Counted from the first letter of the stretch, positions 7,376 to 15,347 are shown. The stretch: DNA of 17,515 nucleotides from JBFLVQ01 sp040758525 (GCA_040758525.1 JBFLVQ010000118.1:1-17515); one strand, 5' to 3'. Numbers and translations: made by a program. The notes: generated by a model not told the origin, from the letters alone.

Positions 7376-8020
7376 ATGCTTAAGCAAGCTATTTTATCTT
7401 TCACTATCCTACTATTAACAAGCCTGCCCGTGCTTGGACAGGTTGATCAGCTGGCAATCTATTCTCAAGCTCCTACCATCACTATCGATAACCCCTTTGC
7501 TGGTCAGGTATTGCCTGCTGGCCAATCCATTACAATAGGTTGGCGTAGTGTTAATGTTGATAATGTAGGCATTGCCTCACAATCTCTTTTGCTCTCCCTT
7601 GATGGTGGTGCCACTTTCCAGAATATTGCTGACTTTGGCGGAGATGTTAGTACATTCACAATTAACAATCTCGATAAAGCTACTGCTAATGGCAGAGTGA
7701 AGATTATTGCTACGGATCTGGCTGACAACCAAGGCGAAGAAGTAGCTAGTTTTATGTTAATGCCAATGATTATCGAACCTACTTACAACAAATCTATCCT
7801 CTCTATCACAGGAGTGGGATTTACTTCCAGCACACCAGAAGCTACTACTAAAGTGTTAATCAATGGTAAGGAAATACCAACATCGCGAGTTACTATCAGT
7901 GATAATACTTCCATCACTGCACGTGGCAATAAGAAGAAGCTAGGATTGAAGAAGGGTGATAATACTGTACAGGTAGTTGTTGATAATGTTGTCTCAAATA
8001 CAGCAAACTTTCAGTTTTAG
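7376..8020 (+). CDS. Secreted two-domain beta-sandwich protein (Ig-like plus IPT/TIG-like)
   Basis: Exported protein of 214 residues. A signal peptide covers about residues 1-21 (KQAILSFTILLLTSLPVLG, cleavage before Gln22). Residues 33-128 form an Ig/fibronectin-like domain of the kind NPFAGQVLPAGQSITIGWRS, with LLLSLDGGATF and TANGRVKIIATD. This type is frequent in acidobacterial secreted proteins. Residues 132-214 resemble an IPT/TIG domain, with NGKEIPTS and a KKGDNTVQVVVDN ending. No enzyme motif, lipobox or membrane anchor is visible, so it is a periplasmic or surface binding or structural module. The small size suggests a free-standing version of domains normally found at the ends of larger proteins. 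The ATG is fixed by a duplicated AGGAG site. The neighbours give no functional hint. Confidence 0.78.
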   Translation: MLKQAILSFTILLLTSLPVLGQVDQLAIYSQAPTITIDNPFAGQVLPAGQSITIGWRSVNVDNVGIASQSLLLSLDGGATFQNIADFGGDVSTFTINNLDKATANGRVKIIATDLADNQGEEVASFMLMPMIIEPTYNKSILSITGVGFTSSTPEATTKVLINGKEIPTSRVTISDNTSITARGNKKKLGLKKGDNTVQVVVDNVVSNTANFQF

Positions 8021-8069
8021 CTAACTTCCATATAAAACGGTGCATCACAAGATTTTTAGTGGAGCCAAA

Positions 8070-8717
8070 ATGTCAAGACTTACCAACCCACCAATATCCG
8101 ACACGATCACCTATCCAGAGAGTGACGGCAAGCCCATGGCAGACAATACCAAACAGTATGAGTGGATTGTTACGATTAAAGAGAATCTCGATGGGTTATT
8201 AGATAATGCCTTTGTTGCCGCAGATCTATTCTGGTATCCAGTACCAAGCAATCCAAAGATAGTGCAGGCGCCCGATATAATGGTGGCAATAGGACGCCCG
8301 AAAGGCCATCGTGGTTCATATAGGCAATGGGAAGAAGGAGACATTGCTCCACAGATTGTCTTTGAGATACTTTCATCAAGTAATACTCCTATTGAGATGC
8401 TACGTAAGCACCGCTTTTATGAACACTATGGTGTTGAGGAATACTATGTATATGACCCAGAGAAAGAGGAACTGTTTGGATATATAAGGGCTGGAGGCAA
8501 ACTTCAAACTATTGATGAATTGGCTGGTTGGCTCAGTCCTTTGATAGGTATACGCTTTGAGATGAAATCAACCGGTTTAGAGATCTATTTACCTAATGGT
8601 AATAGGTTTGTTACGTTTCAGCAATTACGCCAACGTGCTGATAAAGCAGAACGGGAAGTGCAGCGATTGTTAGAAAAGCTCAAGGAATTAGGAGTTGATC
8701 CAGAATCGCAAGGTTAA
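8070..8717 (+). CDS. Uma2 family (DUF820) putative endonuclease
   Basis: Cytosolic 215-residue protein of the Uma2/DUF820 group, which has a PD-(D/E)XK nuclease-like fold. Visible marks are APDIMV with Asp69, the strand IVFEILSSSN with Glu99, then MLRKHRFYEHYGVEEYYVYDP (a Lys/Arg-rich helix and a conserved YDP). The C-terminus (about 184-212) is a charged helix, QLRQRADKAEREVQRLLEKLKELG, probably a coiled coil for dimer formation. The frame extends upstream to GTG at 8040, but ATG 8070 is preferred: GGAG stands 5 bases before it and conserved sequence begins later. Biological roles of this widespread family are largely unknown. The stop is 34 bp before the methyltransferase ATG, so the pair may be co-transcribed. 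No transposase is next to it. Confidence 0.88.
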   Translation: MSRLTNPPISDTITYPESDGKPMADNTKQYEWIVTIKENLDGLLDNAFVAADLFWYPVPSNPKIVQAPDIMVAIGRPKGHRGSYRQWEEGDIAPQIVFEILSSSNTPIEMLRKHRFYEHYGVEEYYVYDPEKEELFGYIRAGGKLQTIDELAGWLSPLIGIRFEMKSTGLEIYLPNGNRFVTFQQLRQRADKAEREVQRLLEKLKELGVDPESQG

Positions 8718-8720
8718 TCA

Positions 8721-8759
8721 ATGGTATACCACAAAGCTTTGGTCAACCCCGATGGATAA
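8721..8759 (+). CDS. Possible 12-codon leader frame overlapping the methyltransferase start
   Basis: ATG at 8721, 3 bp after the Uma2 stop, has AAGG at 8710-8713 with a 7-base spacer and opens MVYHKALVNPDG. It ends at TAA 8757-8759, inside the first codons of the methyltransferase (ATG 8752), which lacks its own ribosome site. It could couple translation of the two genes, or be the original methyltransferase N-terminus shifted out of frame. Removing one C from cccc (8747-8750) would join the frames. The region is very short, so chance is possible. Confidence 0.25.
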   Translation: MVYHKALVNPDG

Positions 8760-9822
8760 AGTTGTAACTTATCAACAAAAATTATTTAATCCTGAACCAA
8801 CATTTCCATCAACGCGTTATCAAGGAAGCAAAACTAAAATAGTAAACTGGCTTTGGGATAAAGTTAATACTCTGCATTTTAATACCGTTTTAGATATTTT
8901 TGGTGGCACCGGAGCCGTTGCTTATAAATTTAAATTACAAGGAAAACAGGTCACTTATAATGATCTACTTAAATTTAACTATTATTTTGGTGTCGCACTG
9001 ATAGAAAATGTTAATGTCAAGTTAGAGGCTTCAGAAGTAGCTTGGCTGCTTCAAAAACATAGTGAAATCAAATATCCACAGTTAATAGAATCTCACTTTT
9101 CCGGAATCTATTTTACAGACACAGAGAATGCCTGGATTGATCAAACAATAACCAATATTCGTTGTATCACTAATCCTTACAAGTTTGCTATTGCCTTTTA
9201 TGCACTTTGTCAGGCCTGTTTAATAAAACGACCTTATAATCTATTTCATAGAAAGAATTTGTATATTAGATTTGCCGAAGTTGATCGATCCTTTGGTAAT
9301 AAGTCTACTTGGGATAAGCCTTTTGACGATCTATTTAAAATCTTTGTTGACGAGGCAAATAGAGCCGTCTTCGATAATGGCCAGCAAAACTATGCTTATA
9401 ACTTTGATGCTATCAACGCTCCGACAAATTTTGATCTTGTCTATATTGATACTCCATATATTTCTAATCGCGGCACAGCCGTTGACTATCTTGGTTTTTA
9501 CCATTTTCTTGAAGGCTTAACTATGTATGATTCTTGGAATAAACAGATCGACGAGAGATCCAAACATAAGCGTTTAATGCTTAGGCCAAATGAATGGATA
9601 GACAAAAATTTGATCTATGGTGCATTTGATAAGATATTCCAAAGATATCGTAATAGCATTATGGTTGTTTCTTATCGAAGTGATGGAATACCTTCTGAAT
9701 CTGAATTGATCAATATTCTATACCGCTATAAGAAGAATATTCGTGTTGAGTATTATGGAAAATATCAGTATGTCTTATCAACCAATAATCGTTCTCAAGA
9801 AATCTTAATAATAGCAACTTAA
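8752..9822 (+). CDS. D12-class DNA N6-adenine methyltransferase
   Basis: Transfers a methyl group from S-adenosylmethionine to adenine in DNA. With ATG 8752 the protein has 356 residues. The N-terminus holds RYQGSKTK (22-29), the D12-family counterpart of RYPGGKxK. DIFGGTGAVAYKF (48-60) is motif I for AdoMet, and VTYNDLLKFNYY follows. LVYIDTPYIS carries motif IV as DTPY (Asp233) instead of the common DPPY. The C-terminal half is the less conserved target-recognition part. The frame is open back to TTG 8695 inside the Uma2 gene, but that TTG has no spaced ribosome site. ATG 8752 also lacks one and may depend on coupling with the preceding frame. Codons are markedly richer in A and T than in neighbouring genes, which suggests recent transfer. 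No classical partner endonuclease is visible; the adjacent Uma2 protein is the only nuclease candidate. Confidence 0.85.
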   Translation: MDKVVTYQQKLFNPEPTFPSTRYQGSKTKIVNWLWDKVNTLHFNTVLDIFGGTGAVAYKFKLQGKQVTYNDLLKFNYYFGVALIENVNVKLEASEVAWLLQKHSEIKYPQLIESHFSGIYFTDTENAWIDQTITNIRCITNPYKFAIAFYALCQACLIKRPYNLFHRKNLYIRFAEVDRSFGNKSTWDKPFDDLFKIFVDEANRAVFDNGQQNYAYNFDAINAPTNFDLVYIDTPYISNRGTAVDYLGFYHFLEGLTMYDSWNKQIDERSKHKRLMLRPNEWIDKNLIYGAFDKIFQRYRNSIMVVSYRSDGIPSESELINILYRYKKNIRVEYYGKYQYVLSTNNRSQEILIIAT

Positions 9823-9838
9823 CGAGAGATTCTTGATC

Positions 9839-12721
9839 TTACCACTCACCTTGAAGTTGGAAGGCAGCCCAGTAGTATGGTGCTTGCCAGCGTTTCTCTC
9901 GCCAGATCGACACTTGTGCTGAACGCAATGCTGATGATGGTGTTACCCCTTTTTTAAGCATCTCCTGATAGAATCGCTTCATCAACTCTGCGGTTGCTTC
10001 ATCATTGACATCCCACATACTGGCCACTACTCGCACCGCCCCTGCATACATAAAACTGCGCACTAATCCTATCAACCCTTCTCCCTCGACGGTCTTCCCT
10101 AAAGCTGTTCTACAGGCACTTAGTACTACCAGATCTGCTTTTAGTTTGAGATTGCAGATATCATGCACCTGTAGGAATCCCTCTTGTGGTTGCCCCCTCT
10201 CATCAACAAGCGAGAGAACAATTCCTGATAGTTCAGGGTGCTGGCTATTGAGTATTCCATGAGTAGCAAAATGGATAATTCGATACCGTTCCAGTTCAGC
10301 ATTATTTACCGTTGCTCGTGAGGCATCAAAATCGAGTGCGATCAAGCTTTCTCCCTTGAGGGTCTGAGAGACAATCGCACTGGCCTCTTGTCGAGTATAA
10401 TAGAGTCGCTCAAACCCACTTATTCCAACCTCTCTTGCCGCTCTCGCTAGGCTAGCAACGGAAATTAACTTGCGATTTCTTGATACCCGATTGTTAATAG
10501 TTGTCTTAATTCTGACATCATCTTTTTGCAGAACTGGATCGGCTAGTACAGCTACAATCTTTTCCGCTGGTTGACGATCAGATAATGTCTTGCGCAATAA
10601 TGCTAGCACTGATACGGAAGGAAGATTCACGATATCATGCTCAACAATTAGAGGGACTCTATTATCAGCTCCATTCTCTGCACTTTGAGGCAATGACAGT
10701 ACCCCGAATGGTACATATTGTAATGTGCCTTCACTAACTATTAATAAGCGTTTCTTTCCTAAAAGTCCGGCAACTGGTGCGAGCACAATATCGCTAAGCT
10801 CTGCTACAGCCAGTTCAGCCTGTCTCTTAGTCTCTCTCTTATGACTGACTGTCAATAGTTTATAAACACGTCTTGCCGCTGCTTCGATTTCTGTCTTCTT
10901 GGGAAGCTGATAGCTAGTAATAGCGGTCGAAGTTACCGCCCATAGAAAGCTACGTCGATTGCCCAGTGTATACTGCAATAGTATTGTCTCATCATCCAAA
11001 ATCTGCTGCTGAATCTCTCTTAACTTCAAAGGTGTAGGATCTATTAACTCTGCGTAGCGCGAACCACTCTGTCGAATCTGTTCCTGCAACTCTTGATAAT
11101 CTACCAGTAGCGCTTCTGTTTGCTTCTCTATTGTGGCAATCTGCTCTTCAGTTAACTTACCATTAAGCTGCAATCGCGTCTGTTCCATTGCATTGAGTTG
11201 TTCGCCCAAACGAATTTCGCGCTCAAGTAGACGAAGATCGACTCCCTGACGAAAATTGACTTTAGTTTCACCCAAAATCTCTAGCAGGCTACGTGAGCGT
11301 GCTTGTTCACTGGCTTCAAAGGCTAGTTGAGCAAAACCCTCTGAAGGATGGCGGGTATGCAAATCCATTAATAGGTCTATATAGAAATCATAGAATCGAT
11401 TTTTTGAAGCTCTATAAGTGGCTCGTAGATCTTTACTAGTGATCTTGGTGCGCATCGAGTCAACGATATTGATCGCTTGTTCAATAAGAGTTTTAGCTTC
11501 ATAAACATTGCCCAGTCTACGCTCTGTATGGGCAATAGCATAATACAATCCACTCTCCCTGGCCCGATCTTGCATTGCTTGTCTAATAGTAAGCGCCTCA
11601 ATAAAACATTTACGCGCATACTGCCATTCTCCTAAAGAGTAATGCGCCCAGCCGATACTAGCTAGTGCATAAGCCTCCCCAGAGCGATCTGCTTCTGCTC
11701 GTCTTAGTACTAATGATTGATTATAGTATTCAAGCGCCTTCTGATGATTGTCTAGAGAAGTATAAACAAGACCTATATGGCTGAGCGTCTCTGCCTCTCC
11801 TTTACGATCTGCTAATGCTCGTCTAAGCACTAATGAACTATTGTAATATTCTAAAGCGCGCTTAGGTTGGTTAAATGCAACCGTGTAGAGCCAACCTATT
11901 TTGGTTAGTGTAATAGCTTCACCAATCAGATCCTCTATGGCTCGCCTAAGCAGCAGAGCCTCTCTATAGTATTTAAGCGCCTTTGCATAATCACCTAAGA
12001 ATGCGTATATAACACCAATATTATTAAGCGCAGCAGCTTCCCCAGATCGATCACCAAGAGTATGTCTGATTAGCAGTGCCTGTTTAGAATAGTCTAGCCC
12101 TTGCTGATACTCAGACAATGAGTTGTAGACCAGGCTTATGTTATATAAAGCATCCGCCACTCTAGCTTGCTCTCTGAGAGAACGCCAAATGGATAGCGCT
12201 TCTTGATACTTCTCAATTGCTCTTTGACTCGATTCTGCTATCCCTTGCCTATGTAGTTGCCGGCCTTCCATAAAAGCTTTCTCGGCAACAATCATACTCT
12301 GATCCTGTGGCGCTACGGCTCGAAGCGCTACAATACGCACTCTATAGTGTTTCTTAACGAGGCTATTCTCTCTCTGCTGCACCTCCAGCCAATAACTCCC
12401 TGATACTTCTGCTATTATCGATATCGAATCTGGTCCTTGCGCCCTCTCTATATTATCTATTCTGATTAACTGTCGGCCATTGGGGTCTAATAGTATTGCT
12501 AACAGATCTGAGCCCATCCATTCGACTCTCAGATGCATATATTGACCAGTATTGAGGGTGATCTGATATAGATGAGAATTGTCGTCTGACAATTCTCGTT
12601 CAACCGGTAGATCCTGTACAAGCTTGTAGGCAGTCTGCTCTTGCGCTGCGACTATACCCGTTACCAGAAACAATTTTCCGACTAATAGAAAAATAATTAA
12701 TACTATTCTAGAAACTCGCAT
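9839..12721 (-). CDS. Secreted TPR-CHAT domain protein (caspase-like)
   Basis: A 960-residue exported protein. Residues 1-26 are a signal peptide (SRIVLIIFLLVGKLFLVTG, ending IVAA before QEQ). Residues about 35-130 form a PPC-like beta domain (HLYQITLNTGQYMHLRVEW, then SGSYWLEVQQ). From about 150 to 420 there are TPR repeats; five units of about 40 residues (188-390) are closely alike, with KALEYYN and LVLRRA blocks repeated. A coiled coil spans about 495-555. The CHAT domain occupies about 615-960. Its caspase-type dyad is present: HFATHG with His821 and LSACRTALG with Cys870, followed by GEGLIGLVRSFMYAGA. It is thus probably a cysteine peptidase of clan CD acting outside the cytoplasm. The ATG has no clear ribosome site. 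It lies 42 bp after the epimerase gene, perhaps last in the operon. Its substrate is unknown. Confidence 0.92.
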   Translation of the reverse strand: MRVSRIVLIIFLLVGKLFLVTGIVAAQEQTAYKLVQDLPVERELSDDNSHLYQITLNTGQYMHLRVEWMGSDLLAILLDPNGRQLIRIDNIERAQGPDSISIIAEVSGSYWLEVQQRENSLVKKHYRVRIVALRAVAPQDQSMIVAEKAFMEGRQLHRQGIAESSQRAIEKYQEALSIWRSLREQARVADALYNISLVYNSLSEYQQGLDYSKQALLIRHTLGDRSGEAAALNNIGVIYAFLGDYAKALKYYREALLLRRAIEDLIGEAITLTKIGWLYTVAFNQPKRALEYYNSSLVLRRALADRKGEAETLSHIGLVYTSLDNHQKALEYYNQSLVLRRAEADRSGEAYALASIGWAHYSLGEWQYARKCFIEALTIRQAMQDRARESGLYYAIAHTERRLGNVYEAKTLIEQAINIVDSMRTKITSKDLRATYRASKNRFYDFYIDLLMDLHTRHPSEGFAQLAFEASEQARSRSLLEILGETKVNFRQGVDLRLLEREIRLGEQLNAMEQTRLQLNGKLTEEQIATIEKQTEALLVDYQELQEQIRQSGSRYAELIDPTPLKLREIQQQILDDETILLQYTLGNRRSFLWAVTSTAITSYQLPKKTEIEAAARRVYKLLTVSHKRETKRQAELAVAELSDIVLAPVAGLLGKKRLLIVSEGTLQYVPFGVLSLPQSAENGADNRVPLIVEHDIVNLPSVSVLALLRKTLSDRQPAEKIVAVLADPVLQKDDVRIKTTINNRVSRNRKLISVASLARAAREVGISGFERLYYTRQEASAIVSQTLKGESLIALDFDASRATVNNAELERYRIIHFATHGILNSQHPELSGIVLSLVDERGQPQEGFLQVHDICNLKLKADLVVLSACRTALGKTVEGEGLIGLVRSFMYAGAVRVVASMWDVNDEATAELMKRFYQEMLKKGVTPSSALRSAQVSIWREKRWQAPYYWAAFQLQGEW

Positions 12722-12763
12722 AAGGTATAAGACGCAATATTTGAAACGATCCTCTCATTAAAA

Positions 12764-13717
12764 TTACAAAAGTTGCCGATACCAATCAGCAGTGCGACGT
12801 ATACCCTCCTCGATATCGATTTGTGGTCGGAAGCCAAGCAGTGATACTGCCTTGTCAATACTTGGTATACGCAGTTCCACATCTGCGCCAGCACGTTCAA
12901 TAAACTCGATTGACGAGTCCTTCCCTAGTACCCGCAATACTGCTAATGCCAAATTCAACACCGTAACACTTGCCTGTGGATTGCCAAGATTAAACACTTC
13001 TCCAATTGCTTCCGCTTTCTCCAGACAGAGCATCAGTCCATCAACAAAATCATCGATATAGCACCATGAGCGGATCTGGCTGCCATCGCCAAAGATCCTG
13101 ATCGGCTCACCTTTCAATGCTGCGATCACAAATCGTTGTAATGCACCCTCACCTACCTGCCCAGGCCCATAAATATTGAATGGCCGTACCGAGAGTGTAG
13201 GTAAGGAGAACTCTTTATAATAGGCATGGGCAAGATGTTCAGCAGCCAATTTTGAGACAGCATAGTTCCAGCGTGGCTCACCTACAGCGCCAATTGTTGT
13301 AGGATCAGCTTCACTAGAGCGAAAAGCTATTTGACCAAAGACTTCGCTACTAGAAAAATCTATTAGTCGTTCACATTCGCCTAGTTCATAGGCAGCTTGA
13401 CAGACATTAGCAGTACCTAGCAGATTAACTCGGAAAGTACGTACAGGACTACGTAGCACAGTATCAATACCAGCGATACCTGCTAAATGTACGATTAACT
13501 GGCTGCCTCGCATTGCCGTATGTAGCTGTTCGTAATTAAGCACATCGCCTTCGATTAGAGAAAGATTTTTATGTTTGGCAAGATTGGTTGCTTGTAGCGA
13601 ATTACGCGCAAAATTGTCGTAAATTGTGATGCTATTCTCATCAATGAGACGTGCTGCCAGTTTAGTGCCAATAAAGCCCGCGCCACCTGTTAGGAATATT
13701 TTTTTATCTCTGATCAT
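12764..13717 (-). CDS. NAD-dependent NDP-sugar epimerase/dehydratase (extended SDR)
   Basis: Cytosolic 317-residue enzyme acting on a nucleotide sugar at C4 or C5/C6. FLTGGAGFIG (8-17) binds NAD, and TIYDNFARNS fits the end of the second strand. FSSSEVFG (around 121-128) and NYAVSK (Tyr152, Lys156) form the catalytic set. PFNIYGPGQ and SQIRSWCYIDDFVDG are typical of UDP-sugar epimerases and dehydratases. ATG 13717 is used here; GTG 13723 is two codons upstream with AAGG 11 bases before it and cannot be excluded. Either start overlaps the acetyltransferase gene (14 or 20 bp), so translation is probably coupled. It could be a UDP-glucose/GlcNAc 4-epimerase or a decarboxylase-like enzyme; the exact substrate is not readable. 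The other SDR in the window (2-913) has YDEGKR in place of NYAVSK, so the two are different enzymes. Confidence 0.88.
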   Translation of the reverse strand: MIRDKKIFLTGGAGFIGTKLAARLIDENSITIYDNFARNSLQATNLAKHKNLSLIEGDVLNYEQLHTAMRGSQLIVHLAGIAGIDTVLRSPVRTFRVNLLGTANVCQAAYELGECERLIDFSSSEVFGQIAFRSSEADPTTIGAVGEPRWNYAVSKLAAEHLAHAYYKEFSLPTLSVRPFNIYGPGQVGEGALQRFVIAALKGEPIRIFGDGSQIRSWCYIDDFVDGLMLCLEKAEAIGEVFNLGNPQASVTVLNLALAVLRVLGKDSSIEFIERAGADVELRIPSIDKAVSLLGFRPQIDIEEGIRRTADWYRQLL

Positions 13718-14309
13718 ATTCACTTATTATTAAACCTTGCTTCTGATATTGTCGTCCACAAGCAAGGCATTTTGCCTCACCATTGCGTTCTATACTAGCT
13801 GGCAATCCCAACTTCACACCACATTGGCACATCCAGCCACTAATACGCGCTGGATTACCTACCACAAGCGCATAATCAGGCACATCTCTTGTGATCACTG
13901 CGCCTGCGCCAATGAAAGCATACTGTCCAATTGTATAGCCACACACTACGGTAGCGTTGGCGCCTATACTCGCGCCACGTTTAACCAGTGTCTGCTGATA
14001 CTCATCACGACGTATCACCGCACTACGTGGATTGATCACATTGGTAAAGACCATTGATGGCCCACAAAAAACATTATCCTCAAGTATCACACCAGTATAG
14101 ATGGAAACATTATTTTGGATCTTGACATTGGCGCCAATACGCACTCCACTGGCAATGAAAACGTTCTGACCAATGTTACAACCTTCACCAATTACACTCT
14201 CTTTCATGATATGACAAAAATGCCATATCTTTGTGCCTGCACCGATTGTACATGGTTCATCAACATAAGAGGATTCATGAATGAATACATGGGGTCGTGG
14301 CTCACTCAT
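13704..14309 (-). CDS. wbpD: WbpD/WlbB-type sugar N-acetyltransferase with C-terminal Cys4 site
   Basis: Cytosolic 201-residue left-handed beta-helix acetyltransferase. In the known pathway WbpD/WlbB acetylates the 3-amino group of UDP-2-acetamido-3-amino-2,3-dideoxy-glucuronate with acetyl-CoA. The start region VFIHESSYVDEPCTIGAGTKIWHF and the block FCGPSMVFTNVINPR are characteristic of this group. Hexapeptide repeats run from about 22 to 150. VVGNPARISGWM closes the helix. A tail with CQCG and CLACG (Cys161, 163, 181, 184) looks like a small zinc-binding hairpin, as seen in many relatives. The ATG at 14309 has AAAGG 5 bases upstream. It lies 21 bp after the dehydrogenase gene and overlaps the epimerase gene downstream. 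The aminotransferase that must act before it (WbpE) is not in the window. Confidence 0.85.
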   Translation of the reverse strand: MSEPRPHVFIHESSYVDEPCTIGAGTKIWHFCHIMKESVIGEGCNIGQNVFIASGVRIGANVKIQNNVSIYTGVILEDNVFCGPSMVFTNVINPRSAVIRRDEYQQTLVKRGASIGANATVVCGYTIGQYAFIGAGAVITRDVPDYALVVGNPARISGWMCQCGVKLGLPASIERNGEAKCLACGRQYQKQGLIISEYDQR

Positions 14310-14315
14310 ATTAAC

Positions 14316-14337
14316 CTTTCAAATAGTCTTTCAAATA
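14316..14337 (-). repeat. 12-bp-period direct repeat at the dehydrogenase stop and acetyltransferase ribosome site
   Basis: On the - strand tatttgaaag occurs twice, 12 bp apart. The first copy contains the dehydrogenase stop TGA, and the second supplies the AAAGG ribosome site of the acetyltransferase gene. A short tandem duplication appears to have created or restored this translation signal. Confidence 0.6.
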
Positions 14338-15347
14338 TCGGCTACTCGTACAGGCATGCCACCCTGATCGAGCGAGCGCTGTGCTGCGGTCAGCACACGT
14401 AACACATCAAAGCCATTCTTGCCATCGGTAAGTGGTTGCGTACCATTTGCTACACAGTCGAGAAAATGCTGACATTCAAGCTTAAGCGGCTCGAACATTT
14501 TTACTGCGGGTATAAAGATATCACCATCTCGTAGTGTGTATTGCTCGCCATAAGAGAAATACTCTTTAGAATCGACATAACCTTTATCATAGATGCGCAA
14601 CTTTTCACGCGGTTCAACATCATCAAAGACAGCCATCTTCTTACGCGAAACAATGGTGAATTGACGTATCTTATTGGGATCTAGCCAACTCGCCTGCCCA
14701 TGCCCCATTATATTATTATGGAAGTTGAGCGAGAAGAACACGACGTCTTGTACCAGTGGCTTGATATAGCTATTGCCTACGGCATTGACCACGACGGGAG
14801 AATCTCCTACCAGATGCATCATCACAGAGATGTCATGTGGTGCCAAACTCCATAGCGCATTCTCGGTCGTTCGTAGTGTACCTAGATTGACACGGGTAGA
14901 ATAGATATAAAAGATCTCGCCCCATTCTCCACTAGAAAGAAAATTTTTTAGTGCTGTAACAATAGGGTGATAGAGTAGCAGATGCCCAACCATCAATACT
15001 TGACCTCGCCGTTCGGCCAGTTCTACCAACTCTGCTGCCTCACGTAGATCAAGTGTGATAGGTTTTTCTACCAACACGGCCTTGCCTGCATTGAGCGCCT
15101 GTTTTGCTAAGCCATAATGAGTCTCTGCATCTGTAGCAATCACCACGGCAGCAATATTGTCATCTTTGATTATCTGCTGATAATCGTTAGTAATAGTGAT
15201 CGATGGCGATATTTCGCGCACCTTCTGCAGTCTGGCTTCAGAAAGATCACAAACCAGACGTACTTCACAATTACTAAGTTGATAGAAGGTACGTACATGA
15301 TTGAAGCCCCAATTCCCTACTCCAACTATTGCTAAGGGTATATTCAT
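14331..15347 (-). CDS. wbpB: Gfo/Idh/MocA oxidoreductase, WbpB/WlbA-type UDP-GlcNAc-uronate 3-dehydrogenase
   Basis: Cytosolic 338-residue NAD-dependent dehydrogenase. Members of the WbpB/WlbA group oxidise C3 of UDP-N-acetyl-glucosaminuronate, making the ketone that an aminotransferase then converts to a 3-amino sugar. VGVGNWGFNHV (8-18) is the Rossmann glycine motif, and VEKPITLD (93-100) is the family EKP signature with Lys95. GHLLLYHP (121-128) and the block from NLGTLRTTENALWSLAPHDIS (His171, Asp172) are the marks that point to WlbA rather than to other Gfo/Idh/MocA enzymes. The ATG at 15347 lies 4 bp after the TMTC-like gene stop, with GGAG upstream. Together with the WbpD-type gene it points to a di-N-acetylated uronic acid in surface polysaccharide or on glycoproteins. 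Substrate is inferred from family likeness. Confidence 0.85.
   Translation of the reverse strand: MNIPLAIVGVGNWGFNHVRTFYQLSNCEVRLVCDLSEARLQKVREISPSITITNDYQQIIKDDNIAAVVIATDAETHYGLAKQALNAGKAVLVEKPITLDLREAAELVELAERRGQVLMVGHLLLYHPIVTALKNFLSSGEWGEIFYIYSTRVNLGTLRTTENALWSLAPHDISVMMHLVGDSPVVVNAVGNSYIKPLVQDVVFFSLNFHNNIMGHGQASWLDPNKIRQFTIVSRKKMAVFDDVEPREKLRIYDKGYVDSKEYFSYGEQYTLRDGDIFIPAVKMFEPLKLECQHFLDCVANGTQPLTDGKNGFDVLRVLTAAQRSLDQGGMPVRVADI

Noticed and set aside
8040..8069. GTG 8040 as the start of the Uma2 gene
   Set aside because: No ribosome site precedes it, while ATG 8070 has GGAG at a normal distance.
9790..9838. Terminator between the convergent methyltransferase and CHAT genes
   Set aside because: Only an imperfect tcaagaa/ttcttga pairing with a bulge, a loop of about 20 bases and no T run is present; too weak to call.
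13737..14402. Overlapping + strand open frames opposite the acetyltransferase gene
   Set aside because: The opposite strand encodes a clear hexapeptide-repeat enzyme; these translations have no family features.
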